Shown: in pieces, positions 35,255-43,966 of the stretch
Position numbering within the stretch: the first letter of the stretch is position 1
How the letters are laid out: the number at the start of each line of letters is the position of its first letter
Source of the DNA: Cytobacillus depressus
GTDB lineage: Bacteria > Bacillota > Bacilli > Bacillales > Cytobacillaceae
Assembly: GCF_008923245.1 (NCBI RefSeq)
Contig: NZ_WBOS01000005.1
Location: 62,001 to 126,000 of the forward strand
Direction: 5' to 3'
DNA length: 64,000 nt
Notes under the pieces: generated by a model
Told to the model about the DNA's origin: nothing
Databases searched by the model: none
The model's input: the letters and a program-made list of their open reading frames with translations, nothing else
Program-made: the position numbers and the translations under genes

Positions 35255-35290
35255 AAAAACGAGCACTTCCCATCGGGAATGCTCGTTTTT
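35255..35290. terminator. Bidirectional terminator between yutJ and yuzD
   Basis: AAAAACGAGCA pairs with TGCTCGTTTTT, with TTCCC/GGGAA pairing in the loop; directly before the yuzD stop. Confidence 0.88.
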
Positions 35291-35292
35291 CA

Positions 35293-35616
35293 TTATGCAG
35301 GTTGATAGCCGTGTTTTTCCATCGCGGAATAAATCGTCTTTAGCTTCGGATTTCCTTCACCCACGATTTCATCTTCAACTAATACAACTGGATAAAACAT
35401 ATCTTCTTCGATAACTCTTTGAGCAAATTCCTGCTTTTCCGCTTCCTCAGGCGGGTTATGGATGTCCACATAGGTGATATTAAATGGCTGGTCAGGATAT
35501 TTTCTGCTCAGTGCCGCTTGAAGCCATTCATACGTTTCCTTTGAGGAAGGAAGATTTACACAGCTTGGACATAACACTTCCGCTCCATAAACAGTTAATT
35601 CAACTTCTCGATGCAT
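35293..35616 (-). CDS. yuzD: YuzD, DUF1462 thioredoxin-like protein
   Basis: 107-residue protein with a thioredoxin-like N-terminus VELTVYGAEVLCPSCVNLPSS containing a CPSC pair at about 16-19, and FYPVVLVEDEIVGEG in place of the cis-Pro region. Length and synteny fit DUF1462/YuzD. A redox or Fe-S role beside yutI is plausible but unproven. The ATG at 35616 has a GGGGGAAAAGGGA region upstream. Confidence 0.85.
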   Translation of the reverse strand: MHREVELTVYGAEVLCPSCVNLPSSKETYEWLQAALSRKYPDQPFNITYVDIHNPPEEAEKQEFAQRVIEEDMFYPVVLVEDEIVGEGNPKLKTIYSAMEKHGYQPA

Positions 35617-35781
35617 TCCCTTTTCCCCCTTAACACCATAAGTTTATGTTCTACCTTCCATTTTACATGATTATCACGTTCGAAACCTTATGAATTTACG
35701 AATAAAGCGGAAATCAGTTCTTTAAATAGATTTTTACTTCTATAATGATTATAATAAATATAATGAAAGGAGTAGATTAAA

Positions 35782-36021
35782 ATGGCTGAACAAACAACAA
35801 TGATCGAACAAGTTCAAGAAGTATTAGATAAATTGCGCCCATTCCTTCTACGTGACGGAGGAGACTGCGAACTAGTTGATGTTGAGGACGGTATTGTTAA
35901 ATTGCGCTTACTTGGCGCTTGCGGTACTTGCCCAAGCTCAACGATTACATTAAAAGCTGGAATCGAACGTGCTTTATTAGAAGAGGTACCAGGCGTTGTT
36001 GAGGTTGAACAAGTATTTTAA
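35782..36021 (+). CDS. yutI: NifU-like Fe-S scaffold protein YutI
   Basis: 79-residue NifU C-terminal-domain protein that can hold and donate a [4Fe-4S] cluster. [19 protein letters not shown] and the ligand motif [14 protein letters not shown] (about 45-58) are complete. The ATG at 35782 has AAAGGAG upstream. It is the last syntenic gene before the lsr island; in B. subtilis yuxL and the threonine genes follow. Confidence 0.94.
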   Translation: MAEQTTMIEQVQEVLDKLRPFLLRDGGDCELVDVEDGIVKLRLLGACGTCPSSTITLKAGIERALLEEVPGVVEVEQVF

Positions 36022-36030
36022 TTAGAAAAA

Positions 36031-36046
36031 TGCTAGAGCTAGACAG
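36031..36046 (+). repeat. Family A repeat, 3' fragment A11
   Basis: TGCTAGAGCTAGACAG matches only the right end of the family, directly after yutI. A fragment this short could be chance, but its position and orientation agree with the other copies. Confidence 0.45.
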
Positions 36047-36047
36047 T

Positions 36048-36100
36048 AAAAAGGCTGACAAAAATAGTCATTTACATGACTTTTTACGTCAGCTTTTCTT
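36048..36100. terminator. Bidirectional terminator between yutI and lsrB
   Basis: AAAAAGGCTGAC pairs with GTCAGCTTTT, and an inner hairpin AGTCATTTACATGACT stands in the loop. T runs are present on both strands. Confidence 0.8.
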
Positions 36101-36113
36101 TTTGCTTTTTTAT

Positions 36114-37208
36114 TTAGAAATCGTAATCATCAATATTGTCTTTTGTAAAAATAACACGTTCAGGCAAGAGAATGATTCCGCTATCATCTGCCGTGTAGTC
36201 ATATCCTTGAATGGTATTCGGCTCGATCTTCACCTTTCCAATTCCAGGGACTTCAAACTCATCACCGACTTGTAACTCTTTTTCTTCAACGGTCATTAAG
36301 TAAGCTACATATGCCGCAAGGGCACCTTGCTTTTTAACATCCCAAAGTCCAAATTGTTTAACTGTATCTCTTTTTACATAGTCTCTCATGACATTCGGTG
36401 TTGAAAATCCAGTAATCACAACTTCTCCAGCTTTATTTAAATTTTCCGCAGCCTGTGCCATTGCAGGGAGAGCTGTTGCATCCGGACAGATTACCGCATC
36501 AATATCCGGATATGTTTTTAAGATACTCTCTCCAACTGTTAGTGATTTTTGGGCATCATTTTCTCCATATTGCGTCGTAACAATTTCCCAGCCTGGATAC
36601 TTTTCGGCAATCATCTCCTTCGCCTTTGTGACCCACTGGTTTTGGTCTGTAACAGTCGGACTTGAGTAGAAGAAAGCCACCTTCCCTTTATCACCGATTT
36701 GATCGGCCGTCATCTTTATTAGCAATTCAGCTAATTGATTAGGGGTGCCTTGATTGATATAGAAGGATCGATCTTTCGGATTTACATCTGAATCCCATGT
36801 CAACACCTTTACACCACGATCTTTTGCTCTTTTTAATGCTTGACTTAAACCATCAACAGAAACGGAAGAAACCATTAATGCTTTGTAGCCTTGATTCACA
36901 AAATTATTAATAAATTGTACCTGTCCTGCTACAGAAGCCTCAGTAGGACCATCGTATTTTAATTCAACCCCTAATGAGTCCGCCATTTCTTTCGCACCTT
37001 GGCCGCCAGATGTAAAAAAACCTACCCCCACTAATTTAGGAATAAAGGCTAACTTTACATCTTCTTTCTTGTTAACCGAACCTTCATTTTGATTTCCCGC
37101 AGAATTTGAATTAGTTGGTTTTTTCTCTTGACTTCCCGTACAGCCTAACAATGTGCCAATCATGAATAAGAAAATCATGAACAAAGACAATGACTTCTTT
37201 TTACTCAT
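36114..37208 (-). CDS. lsrB: Autoinducer-2 binding lipoprotein LsrB
   Basis: 364-residue lipoprotein (lipobox LLGC, Cys23) that binds AI-2, in its (2R,4S)-THMF form in LsrB proteins, and hands it to LsrACD. The mature part matches enterobacterial LsrB over its whole length. The ligand-contact segments are [14 protein letters not shown] (Lys), LTWDSDVNP (Asp), [10 protein letters not shown] (Asp-Gln) and [10 protein letters not shown] (Pro and Ala), so all six AI-2 contact residues known from LsrB structures appear to be kept. The C-terminus [16 protein letters not shown] is also typical. The ATG at 37208 overlaps the lsrD stop (ATGA), with AGGAGGGG upstream. It is last in the lsrACDB operon, ending at a strong terminator. 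Confidence 0.95.
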   Translation of the reverse strand: MSKKKSLSLFMIFLFMIGTLLGCTGSQEKKPTNSNSAGNQNEGSVNKKEDVKLAFIPKLVGVGFFTSGGQGAKEMADSLGVELKYDGPTEASVAGQVQFINNFVNQGYKALMVSSVSVDGLSQALKRAKDRGVKVLTWDSDVNPKDRSFYINQGTPNQLAELLIKMTADQIGDKGKVAFFYSSPTVTDQNQWVTKAKEMIAEKYPGWEIVTTQYGENDAQKSLTVGESILKTYPDIDAVICPDATALPAMAQAAENLNKAGEVVITGFSTPNVMRDYVKRDTVKQFGLWDVKKQGALAAYVAYLMTVEEKELQVGDEFEVPGIGKVKIEPNTIQGYDYTADDSGIILLPERVIFTKDNIDDYDF

Positions 37209-38212
37209 AAATTTCCCCTCCTGTTTTTCTTCAAATTAGCACTAAGAAGATTGAAGAGCCTTTTCCAATTTAAATTCCTAAGTAACACTACAACAATCAG
37301 TAATGAACCGATAACTACGCTTGTTTGCTGGCTAGACATACTTGCCATTTGTAGGCCATACTGCATCATTCCAATCACAATACTTGCTATCGCTGTTCCT
37401 GCTACACTCCCCCTGCCTCCAAAAATACTCGTTCCGCCTAGAACTACTGCTGTAATAACTGGTAGAACTGCCTCCGCACCTAAATCTGAACGCGCAGAAC
37501 TGAAGTAAGAGGTGAGAATAATACCACTTACACCACCTCCAAACCCCGATAATATATAGGCGCTCATGATCGTCCATTTCGTACGAACTCCAGAGTACCT
37601 TGCAGCTTTTATATTAATCCCCACTAAAAACACATTACGCCCATAACGCGTCAAGTGAAGCAAGCCACCAAACAGGAGAATACTGCTCATAAATATCCAA
37701 ATGGGGTTGGGGATGCCCAGAAATTGTCCGTTTGCGATTTCTACAAATTCATCTGGGAAGCCGCTAATTCCTTCATATCCAGAAGCATTTGACCCACCAG
37801 AAAGGACAAGGGCAATCCCTGAAAATAAAAACATTCCTCCTAAAGTGACAACGAGCGGCTGGACATTTGTCAGAGCCACTAGCAACCCATTTATTAGCCC
37901 AGCTATAGCTGCAACTAGAAGTGTTAGGAGTAAAGCTAGCCAGATATTTATCCCATTCATCCAGAGGACACCAGTCATAATGGATGAAAGCCCCATAATA
38001 GAGCCAACTGAAACATCAATTCCACCTGTAATAATAACGAACGTCATTGGAATAGCAGCCAGGGCGATATAGATAAAATCGTTCATGCTATATAAAAGAT
38101 TATTTACGTCTAAAAAGCTTGGAGATAATTGACCAAACAAAAGAATCTCAATAAATAGGAACACTAATAGGGCAAGCTCCCATTTAAGGACTATCTTTAT
38201 TTTGTTTGTCAT
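37205..38212 (-). CDS. lsrD: AI-2 ABC transporter permease LsrD
   Basis: 335-residue permease of the ribose/AI-2 type (BPD_transp_2), about nine to ten membrane helices. [19 protein letters not shown] (about 60-78) and [20 protein letters not shown] are the family motifs. With LsrC it should form the membrane channel for AI-2. The ATG at 38212 has AAGGAG 9 nt upstream; the start lies 29 bp inside lsrC and the end overlaps lsrB by 4 bp, so the three genes are translationally coupled. Confidence 0.9.
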   Translation of the reverse strand: MTNKIKIVLKWELALLVFLFIEILLFGQLSPSFLDVNNLLYSMNDFIYIALAAIPMTFVIITGGIDVSVGSIMGLSSIMTGVLWMNGINIWLALLLTLLVAAIAGLINGLLVALTNVQPLVVTLGGMFLFSGIALVLSGGSNASGYEGISGFPDEFVEIANGQFLGIPNPIWIFMSSILLFGGLLHLTRYGRNVFLVGINIKAARYSGVRTKWTIMSAYILSGFGGGVSGIILTSYFSSARSDLGAEAVLPVITAVVLGGTSIFGGRGSVAGTAIASIVIGMMQYGLQMASMSSQQTSVVIGSLLIVVVLLRNLNWKRLFNLLSANLKKNRRGNL

Positions 38213-39194
38213 TGTCGTTATCTCCTTTCATTGGAGTATGAGCAGAGTGTTTCATTAAATATTTTTGGAATCTTGAATCTCCAACTACAATGACTAATAA
38301 TAAAAGTCCTGATATCACATCATTCCAATAGGCAGGAATTTTCAAGTATACTAGTGAGTTGTTTATAACCGTAAAAAAGATGGCTCCCAATCCAGCTCCA
38401 GCAACACTTCCTGCCCCGCCTGTCAGACTTACGCCGCCTAACACTGCCGCTACTATAACTTGTAATTCAATGCCGCTGCCTGTTTGATTCGGAACAAAGC
38501 CAATATTCATAACAAAAATAAGTCCAGCGATTGAAGCTGAAATACCAGAAAAAGCAAATGCAAGCATCTTTACTTTGTTAACAGGCAAGCCAACTAATCT
38601 AGCCCCGGCCTCATTGTCCCCCACAGCAAAAAAATAGCGGCCGAATTTGGTCTTCGTTAAATAAATATGGGCAATGATTAAAATACTTACTGTTAGCCAA
38701 ACGGGTAAAGCCACCCCTAGCAAAGATAATCCTGAAAGCTTTTTATAATAATTCGGAATATCTTCAATCCACATCCCTTCCGTATAAAGCAGCATGACCC
38801 CACGGATAATTCCGAGCATCCCAAGTGTCATAATAATAGAAGGAATCTTAAAATAAGAAACACCTACCCCATTAATGAGTCCTGTGATCGTCCCAACCAT
38901 CAAGACCGCCAAAACAACAAACCAAACATTTACCCCATTCGTTAAAAGCACTCCGCAAACTGCAGCGGATAGCCCCATAATAGCTCCAACTGAAACATCA
39001 ATATTTGCCGTGAATAATACGAAGGACTGACCAACAGCCATTACCAACAGTATGGCGCTTGCTTTTAACATTAAGGAGATTGTATTACCTGTTACAAATT
39101 CATGATTGATAAAACCGACAGCAATAAAGAACACAATCAATAATAGTGTGATTGAAAGCTCTCTAGCCTTTAGGAGACGGGTCAGCAACGGCAT
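38184..39194 (-). CDS. lsrC: AI-2 ABC transporter permease LsrC
   Basis: 336-residue permease, partner of LsrD: helices from TLLLIVFFIAVGFI onwards, FVLFTANIDVSVGAIMGLSA (about 58-77) and VIVAAVLGGVSLTGGAGSVAG are conserved family segments. A hydrophilic C-terminal tail ([13 protein letters not shown]) overlaps the start of lsrD. The ATG at 39194 shares one base with the lsrA stop (TAATG), so it depends on lsrA translation. Confidence 0.9.
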   Translation of the reverse strand: MPLLTRLLKARELSITLLLIVFFIAVGFINHEFVTGNTISLMLKASAILLVMAVGQSFVLFTANIDVSVGAIMGLSAAVCGVLLTNGVNVWFVVLAVLMVGTITGLINGVGVSYFKIPSIIMTLGMLGIIRGVMLLYTEGMWIEDIPNYYKKLSGLSLLGVALPVWLTVSILIIAHIYLTKTKFGRYFFAVGDNEAGARLVGLPVNKVKMLAFAFSGISASIAGLIFVMNIGFVPNQTGSGIELQVIVAAVLGGVSLTGGAGSVAGAGLGAIFFTVINNSLVYLKIPAYWNDVISGLLLLVIVVGDSRFQKYLMKHSAHTPMKGDNDNDKQNKDSP

Positions 39195-40714
39195 TAGGCA
39201 GTCGCCTCCTTTTTTACCCCAAATGCAGTAGCTGTGATCTCATCTACCGTCGTTTCATTTTTTTCAAGCAGCTTCATGATGCTGCCTTCATGGATGACCA
39301 ATACTTTATCACTAAGCTTATGCACTTCTTCTATATCAGAAGAAATTAATAAAACTGCTAACCCCTTTAATTTTAAATTCATAATAATTCGATAAATATC
39401 CATACGGGCATTCGCGTCAATTCCACGAGTGGGTTCATCTAATATAATTACTTTAGGTTCTGCAGCTAAATATTTTGATAGGACAACCTTCTGCTGATTC
39501 CCGCCGGATAAATCTTTAAGCTCCTGATTCATATTCGCTGCTTTTATTTTTAAGTCAGCCATAAACTTCCTTGACATGTCTTTTTCTTGATTAAATGGTA
39601 AAAATAAACCTCGGAGCCGATGAAGTATAGTGGAGGAAATATTATTTTTAATAGAGGCTATAGAAAAAATTCCGTGGGTATGGCGATCTTCTGGAACGTA
39701 GACGAGTCCATTATGAATTCTTTGCCGAATAGAATATTGATTAATCACAGTATCTCCTAAATAAACAGATCCTTTTTCAATAGGCATTAGACCAAATATA
39801 GCTTCTGCTATTTCTGTTCGGCCAGCCCCTACAACTCCGGCAATTCCCAATATCTCACCTGGAAAAATATCAAACGAAATATTTTGAAAACGTCTGCCGC
39901 TAATATTAGATACTCTTAAGGCCTCTTTAGCGGAAGGATTTCTTGGAGAAGGGGGTTCGGTAAGGGTTTCATTTTCCTTTAATATGTTTTCTGCAGAGAC
40001 GCTCTCAGGTACTAAGCCTTCCACCAAGCTCTCATAAGTAAATTCTGAAACAGGTCCTCGAGCTGATATGATACCGTCTCTTAATAGAGATACAGTATTC
40101 GCCAATGTGAAAATTTCGGAAAATCTATGGGTAATATAAAAAACTCCTATTCCTTCAGAAGTTAATTGCTTAATAAGCTTAAATAAAGAATCAATCTCTC
40201 CAAAGGTTAATGCTGAAGTTGGTTCATCAAGGATGAGGATTTCTGCCTCCCGAACTAGCCCTCTAATAATTTCCACTAATTGCTGCTCAGCAATAGCTAG
40301 GGTAACTGCATTTTTTTGCAGGTCTAATTTCCATCCTAATCGTTTTAAAATAATGTCAATTTTTTGTCGTAAATGGGATTTGCTCTCCGGAAGGCCAATC
40401 ATTATATTCTCTTCGACACTCATATTGGGGAAAATTAGAGGCTCTTGGGGAACGAGATAAATACCGTGTAAATGAGCGTCATAGGAATTTGAAAATGAAG
40501 CTTGTATTCCTTTTACCTTCATCACGCCGCTATCTGATTGATAAAGTCCGGTAATGATTTTCATTAAAGTAGACTTTCCAGCACCATTTCCTCCTACAAT
40601 CGCATGGACTTCTCCTGCTTTAAGAGTAATATCTACCCCCTTTAGTACAGCATTACTTGAAAACTGCTTATGCAAATTTCTAATTTCAAGTAAAAAATCA
40701 TCCTTATTATTCAT
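39194..40714 (-). CDS. lsrA: AI-2 ABC transporter ATPase LsrA (two nucleotide-binding domains)
   Basis: 506-residue ATPase with tandem ABC domains, as in the RbsA/LsrA family. Domain 1 has Walker A VGGNGAGKST, signature region LAIAEQQLVE and Walker B ILILDEPTSALT. Domain 2 has the degenerate Walker A GVVGAGRTE, signature LSGGNQQKVV and Walker B VIILDEPTRGID. The ATG at 40714 has GGTG about 7 nt upstream; an in-frame GTG overlaps that site. It is first in lsrACDB, reading away from a 368-bp spacer with a 25-bp palindrome and a cre-like sequence. Confidence 0.92.
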   Translation of the reverse strand: MNNKDDFLLEIRNLHKQFSSNAVLKGVDITLKAGEVHAIVGGNGAGKSTLMKIITGLYQSDSGVMKVKGIQASFSNSYDAHLHGIYLVPQEPLIFPNMSVEENIMIGLPESKSHLRQKIDIILKRLGWKLDLQKNAVTLAIAEQQLVEIIRGLVREAEILILDEPTSALTFGEIDSLFKLIKQLTSEGIGVFYITHRFSEIFTLANTVSLLRDGIISARGPVSEFTYESLVEGLVPESVSAENILKENETLTEPPSPRNPSAKEALRVSNISGRRFQNISFDIFPGEILGIAGVVGAGRTEIAEAIFGLMPIEKGSVYLGDTVINQYSIRQRIHNGLVYVPEDRHTHGIFSIASIKNNISSTILHRLRGLFLPFNQEKDMSRKFMADLKIKAANMNQELKDLSGGNQQKVVLSKYLAAEPKVIILDEPTRGIDANARMDIYRIIMNLKLKGLAVLLISSDIEEVHKLSDKVLVIHEGSIMKLLEKNETTVDEITATAFGVKKEATA

Positions 40715-40740
40715 TATTTTCACCGCCACACAAATCAAAA

Positions 40741-40754
40741 TTTAAGCGTTTTTA
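40741..40754. promoter_or_regulatory. Candidate cre site (CcpA) in the lsrA leader
   Basis: TTTAAGCGTTTTTA matches the consensus TGWAANCGNTNWCA at 12 of 14 positions. It lies between the lsrA promoter and start codon, a position where CcpA would block transcription. Base agreement only; binding is inference. Confidence 0.4.
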
Positions 40755-40756
40755 TC

Positions 40757-40781
40757 CATTTAATTGTTAAATAATTAAATG
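40757..40781. promoter_or_regulatory. 25-bp palindrome, candidate lsr operator
   Basis: CATTTAATT and AATTAAATG flank a 7-bp centre. Both arms are exact complements. It lies just downstream of the predicted lsrA start of transcription, as a repressor operator would. The regulator is not encoded in intact form nearby. Confidence 0.5.
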
Positions 40782-40800
40782 TGACCCACTACCCATATGT

Positions 40801-40830
40801 TAAATATTTCCATAATCATAATTCATTCAA
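40801..40830 (-). promoter_or_regulatory. Candidate sigma-A promoter of lsrACDB
   Basis: On the minus strand TTGAAT (40825-40830), an 18-bp spacer and TATTTA (40801-40806). Transcription would start about 20 bp before the 25-bp palindrome. Confidence 0.4.
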
Positions 40831-40967
40831 AAATATTAGTTAATATTATTTTTATAACTTTCTAATTATTCCTATGAATTGTTTGTGTAAAAAGACGGAT
40901 TATTTACTAACTCTAAATTAGAACAATATTCCACATTCTGATCATTTGTTGAAAGAGGATTAGAAAA

Positions 40968-41024
40968 ATGAATAATGATAGCTTTACAGATAATATATTT
41001 ATTAAAACAGCATGGTACTACTAA
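40968..41024 (+). pseudogene. 18-codon open frame, possible relic of the lsrR regulator gene
   Basis: Starts at ATG with AGAGGA 9 nt upstream and encodes MNNDSFTDNIFIKTAWYY before a stop. The end IKTAWYY resembles the first helix of SorC/LsrR regulators (in E. coli LsrR: VARIAWFYY), just before the winged-helix DNA-binding motif. The place between lsrA and lsrK is also where a regulator would be expected. The following 58 bp to lsrK hold no further regulator sequence. It could instead be a chance open frame or a leader peptide. Confidence 0.35.
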
Positions 41025-41082
41025 ATATCCAAATGAAAATTACGAATGAAATCTTTAATTTAAATGGAGGTGGATCGTAAAA

Positions 41083-42642
41083 ATGACTTACATGCTAGCA
41101 TTTGATGCAGGAACGGGCAGTGTCCGAGCTGTTATGTTTGATATGAATGGGAATCAAATCGGTGTATCGCAAGTAGAGTGGACTCATTTATCGGACGAAA
41201 AACATCCTGGTTCAATGGATTTTGACTATCTCCAAAATTGGAAGCTTGTTGTTAATTGTGTCAGACAGCTATTAATGGAAACATGCATTGACCCTAAAAA
41301 GATTAGCGCCATAAGTGCTACAAGCATGCGTGAAGGATTTGTTTTATATGATGAAGATGGGAAAGAGTTATGGGCCTGCGCCAATGTAGATGCTCGCGCT
41401 TCCGACGAAGTGAGGTTTTTAAAAGCACTCGACTCTGAATTGGAGCAGAAAATCTATGAAATCTCGGGTCAAACCTTTGCGCTTGGTGCCCTCCCTCGAT
41501 TGCTATGGCTGAAAAATCATAAACCGGAACTGTATGAAAAAGCAGTTACGATGACCATGATCAATGATTGGATATTATATAAATTTTCCGGCAAATTGCA
41601 AGTCGATCCTTCAAACGGCTGTACTACTGGCATTTTCGATTTAAAAAGGCGCACTTGGGCATCCGCTCCTACTGATCTATGCGGTATAAAAAACAGCTTG
41701 TTCCCTCCTGTAAAAGAAGCTGGAACGGTACTTGGTTATGTGACAAACGAAACCGCTGCCATGACAGGTCTTTCTACTGAAACTTTAGTTGTTTCCGGCG
41801 GCGGTGACGCACAAATGGCCTCTGTCGGAGTAGGTGCTGTTCAAAATCAGCAAACAGTAGTTTCTGGTGGATCGTTCTGGCAACAGGAAGTGAATATAGA
41901 TACACCTATCTTTGATCCACAAGGCAGGATTAGAGTAAACTGCCATGCAGTGCCAAGCCTCTGGCAAATTGAAACGATTGCTTTCTTCCCTGGACTCATC
42001 ATGAGATGGTTTCGGGACGCTTTCTGTGACAGTGAGAAGATCGAGGCCCTTCAATCCGGCCGTGATGTTTATGAAATTTTAGAAGAAAAAGCAAAAGATG
42101 TGCCTGTTGGATCAAACGGTATTATTCCGATATTCTCTGATATTATGAATTACATTTCATGGCGACATGCATCCCCTTCCTTTATAAACCTAAGTCTAGA
42201 TCCCCTAAAAACAGGAAAAAAAGAAATATTCAAATCACTTCAAGAAAACGCCGTTCTCATTACCCTAGGAAACTTAAAAATTATTGAAGAAGCAACTGGA
42301 TTTTATCCTGCTGAAGTGACCTTTGCAGGAGGAGCCTCTAAAGGGAAGCTTTGGAGCCAGACATTGGCTGATGTTTTAGGTGTGCCTGTCAAAGTGCCAG
42401 TCGTTAAAGAAGCTGCAGCCCTTGGTACCGCTTTATTCGCTGGAATTGGTGCAGGGGTATATCCAAACATTCACGATGCTGTTCAGCCCATTGTAAAGTG
42501 GGAGCGCGTCTTTTCTCCTAATATGGATAATCATAAAAAATATCAAAGCATATACAAGTATTGGAGAGTCATATACAATGAACAGCTGCAATTAGCGGAT
42601 CGCGGCATTACTTCTCACATGTGGAAAGCTCCTGGTCTTTAA
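41083..42642 (+). CDS. lsrK: Autoinducer-2 kinase LsrK
   Basis: 519-residue FGGY-type kinase that phosphorylates the linear form of AI-2 (DPD) after import, trapping it in the cell. MLAFDAGTGSVRAVMFD (ATP site), ATSMREGFVLYDE, CANVDARASDE, VDPSNGCTTG, SGGGDAQMASVGVG, FFPGLIMRWFRDAFCD and VTFAGGASKGKLWSQ all agree with enterobacterial LsrK, as does the C-terminal MWKAPGL. The overall likeness is far greater than to glycerol or xylulose kinases. The ATG at 41083 has GGAGGTGG upstream. It is first in a plus-strand operon lsrK-cupin-lsrF, divergent from lsrACDB. Confidence 0.94.
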   Translation: MTYMLAFDAGTGSVRAVMFDMNGNQIGVSQVEWTHLSDEKHPGSMDFDYLQNWKLVVNCVRQLLMETCIDPKKISAISATSMREGFVLYDEDGKELWACANVDARASDEVRFLKALDSELEQKIYEISGQTFALGALPRLLWLKNHKPELYEKAVTMTMINDWILYKFSGKLQVDPSNGCTTGIFDLKRRTWASAPTDLCGIKNSLFPPVKEAGTVLGYVTNETAAMTGLSTETLVVSGGGDAQMASVGVGAVQNQQTVVSGGSFWQQEVNIDTPIFDPQGRIRVNCHAVPSLWQIETIAFFPGLIMRWFRDAFCDSEKIEALQSGRDVYEILEEKAKDVPVGSNGIIPIFSDIMNYISWRHASPSFINLSLDPLKTGKKEIFKSLQENAVLITLGNLKIIEEATGFYPAEVTFAGGASKGKLWSQTLADVLGVPVKVPVVKEAAALGTALFAGIGAGVYPNIHDAVQPIVKWERVFSPNMDNHKKYQSIYKYWRVIYNEQLQLADRGITSHMWKAPGL

Positions 42643-42671
42643 CATAGGTTGTCTTGAGGGGAGGTGAAAAA

Positions 42672-43043
42672 GTGAAAAAAGTGAATGAAGATGAATTTGA
42701 ATATCGATTTGGAGATAATGGACCGAAATATTTAACGAAAGGGCCCAATGTTGATATTGGAGTTGTCGTATTAAAGCCTGGTCAAGACTTTCCAAATCAT
42801 TATCATACAACTTGTGAAGAAGCTTTTTATATTTTAGAAGGATCAATCGACTTCTATATTAATAATGTGAGACATCTTGCAAAGCCTGGGGATATGATTC
42901 AATGCAGTCCGGGAGATTCGCACTATCTTATTAACAATTCATCCGAAAATTTCAAAGCCGTCTTTATTAAATCGCCTCATATTCCCGAAAATGATTCTAT
43001 TACCATTGATAAGCCTATAATAAATAAAGGAGAGACAACATAA
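42672..43043 (+). CDS. Cupin-domain protein in the lsr operon
   Basis: 123-residue single-domain cupin. Motif 1 is HYHTTCEEAFYILEG (two His and the Glu as metal ligands, about 39-53) and motif 2 is PGDMIQCSPGDSHYL with the last His. Such proteins bind one divalent metal and include sugar isomerases. It lies between lsrK and lsrF and overlaps lsrF by one base (TAATG), so it should take part in phospho-AI-2 breakdown. LsrG, the usual isomerase, is missing from the island, and this cupin may replace it; that role is inference. The start is GTG at 42672 with GGGGAGGTG upstream. Confidence 0.85.
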   Translation: MKKVNEDEFEYRFGDNGPKYLTKGPNVDIGVVVLKPGQDFPNHYHTTCEEAFYILEGSIDFYINNVRHLAKPGDMIQCSPGDSHYLINNSSENFKAVFIKSPHIPENDSITIDKPIINKGETT

Positions 43044-43834
43044 TGAGCTGGGGATTTAAAAATCGCTTAAACAAAATTCTTCCAGATGGAAGGGCCGTTA
43101 TGCTTGCCATTGATCATGGATACTTTCTAGGACCTATCACTGGACTAGAAAAACCAGGTGAAACCGTTAAGGCGCTTTTGCCTTATACGGACTCTTTATA
43201 CTTAACTAGAGGAACCCTTGCGTCTTGCATACCTGAAAATACGGAGACACCAATGGTGCTTCGAGTCTCAGGAGGACCCACAGTAGTCGGAAAGAATTTA
43301 GCAAACGAAACATTAGTAACCTCTGTAAAAGAAGCCATCCGCCATAATGTAGTTGGTGTTGGCGTATCCGTATTTATCGGCTCGGAATATGAGACACAAA
43401 CAGTAACTAATTTAGCCCATTTAGTAACCGAAGCGCATGACTATGGATTGCCTGTACTGGGGATTACAGCTGTTGGCAAGGAACTAGAAAAACGTGATGC
43501 ACGTTTCCTCGCTCTTGCTTCTCGTGTTGTAGCTGAAATGGGAGCAGACATTGTCAAAACTTATTATTGCGATGATTTCGAGAAAGTGACAAGCACCTGT
43601 CCTGTACCGATTGTTATTGCAGGCGGTCCCAAATTCGATACGATTCGTGAGGCGTTAGAAATCACATACAATGCTATGGTACAAGGGGCGACTGGCGTTG
43701 ATATGGGCCGAAATATTTGGCAGTCGCCGCAGCCGACGGCCATGATGAGAGCCATTCATTCTATCGTTAAAAAGAATTACTCCGTAAACGAGGCTGTCGA
43801 ATTATATGAATCGATTGCAAAAGTAAAAGCTTAA
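43043..43834 (+). CDS. lsrF: LsrF, phospho-AI-2 catabolism thiolase/aldolase-like enzyme
   Basis: 263-residue class I aldolase-fold protein. In enterobacteria LsrF transfers an acetyl group from 3-hydroxy-2,4-pentadione-5-phosphate to CoA, giving acetyl-CoA and dihydroxyacetone phosphate. VMLAIDHGYFLGPITGLE, VGVSVFIGSEYE, the Schiff-base-type Lys in GADIVKTYYCDDFE, VPIVIAGGPK and GVDMGRNIWQS agree with LsrF. The N-terminus is about 25 residues shorter than the E. coli protein. The ATG at 43043 is coupled to the cupin stop. A bidirectional terminator closes the operon. Confidence 0.93.
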   Translation: MSWGFKNRLNKILPDGRAVMLAIDHGYFLGPITGLEKPGETVKALLPYTDSLYLTRGTLASCIPENTETPMVLRVSGGPTVVGKNLANETLVTSVKEAIRHNVVGVGVSVFIGSEYETQTVTNLAHLVTEAHDYGLPVLGITAVGKELEKRDARFLALASRVVAEMGADIVKTYYCDDFEKVTSTCPVPIVIAGGPKFDTIREALEITYNAMVQGATGVDMGRNIWQSPQPTAMMRAIHSIVKKNYSVNEAVELYESIAKVKA

Positions 43835-43902
43835 ATTCTAAGCTTCATTCAAATTATTCCTTTTTAGGTTGATATAAATAAGATGAAGTCTTCACTGACG
43901 GT

Positions 43903-43935
43903 AAATGCCTCCACTTCAAATGAAGCGGAGGCATT
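43903..43935. terminator. Bidirectional terminator between lsrF and the iron alcohol dehydrogenase
   Basis: AAATGCCTCC-A-CTTCA-AA-TGAAG-C-GGAGGCATTT, a stem of 15 pairs with one internal mismatch. Confidence 0.9.
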
Positions 43936-43966
43936 TATTTATACAGGTGACCTATGAGCAACTATT

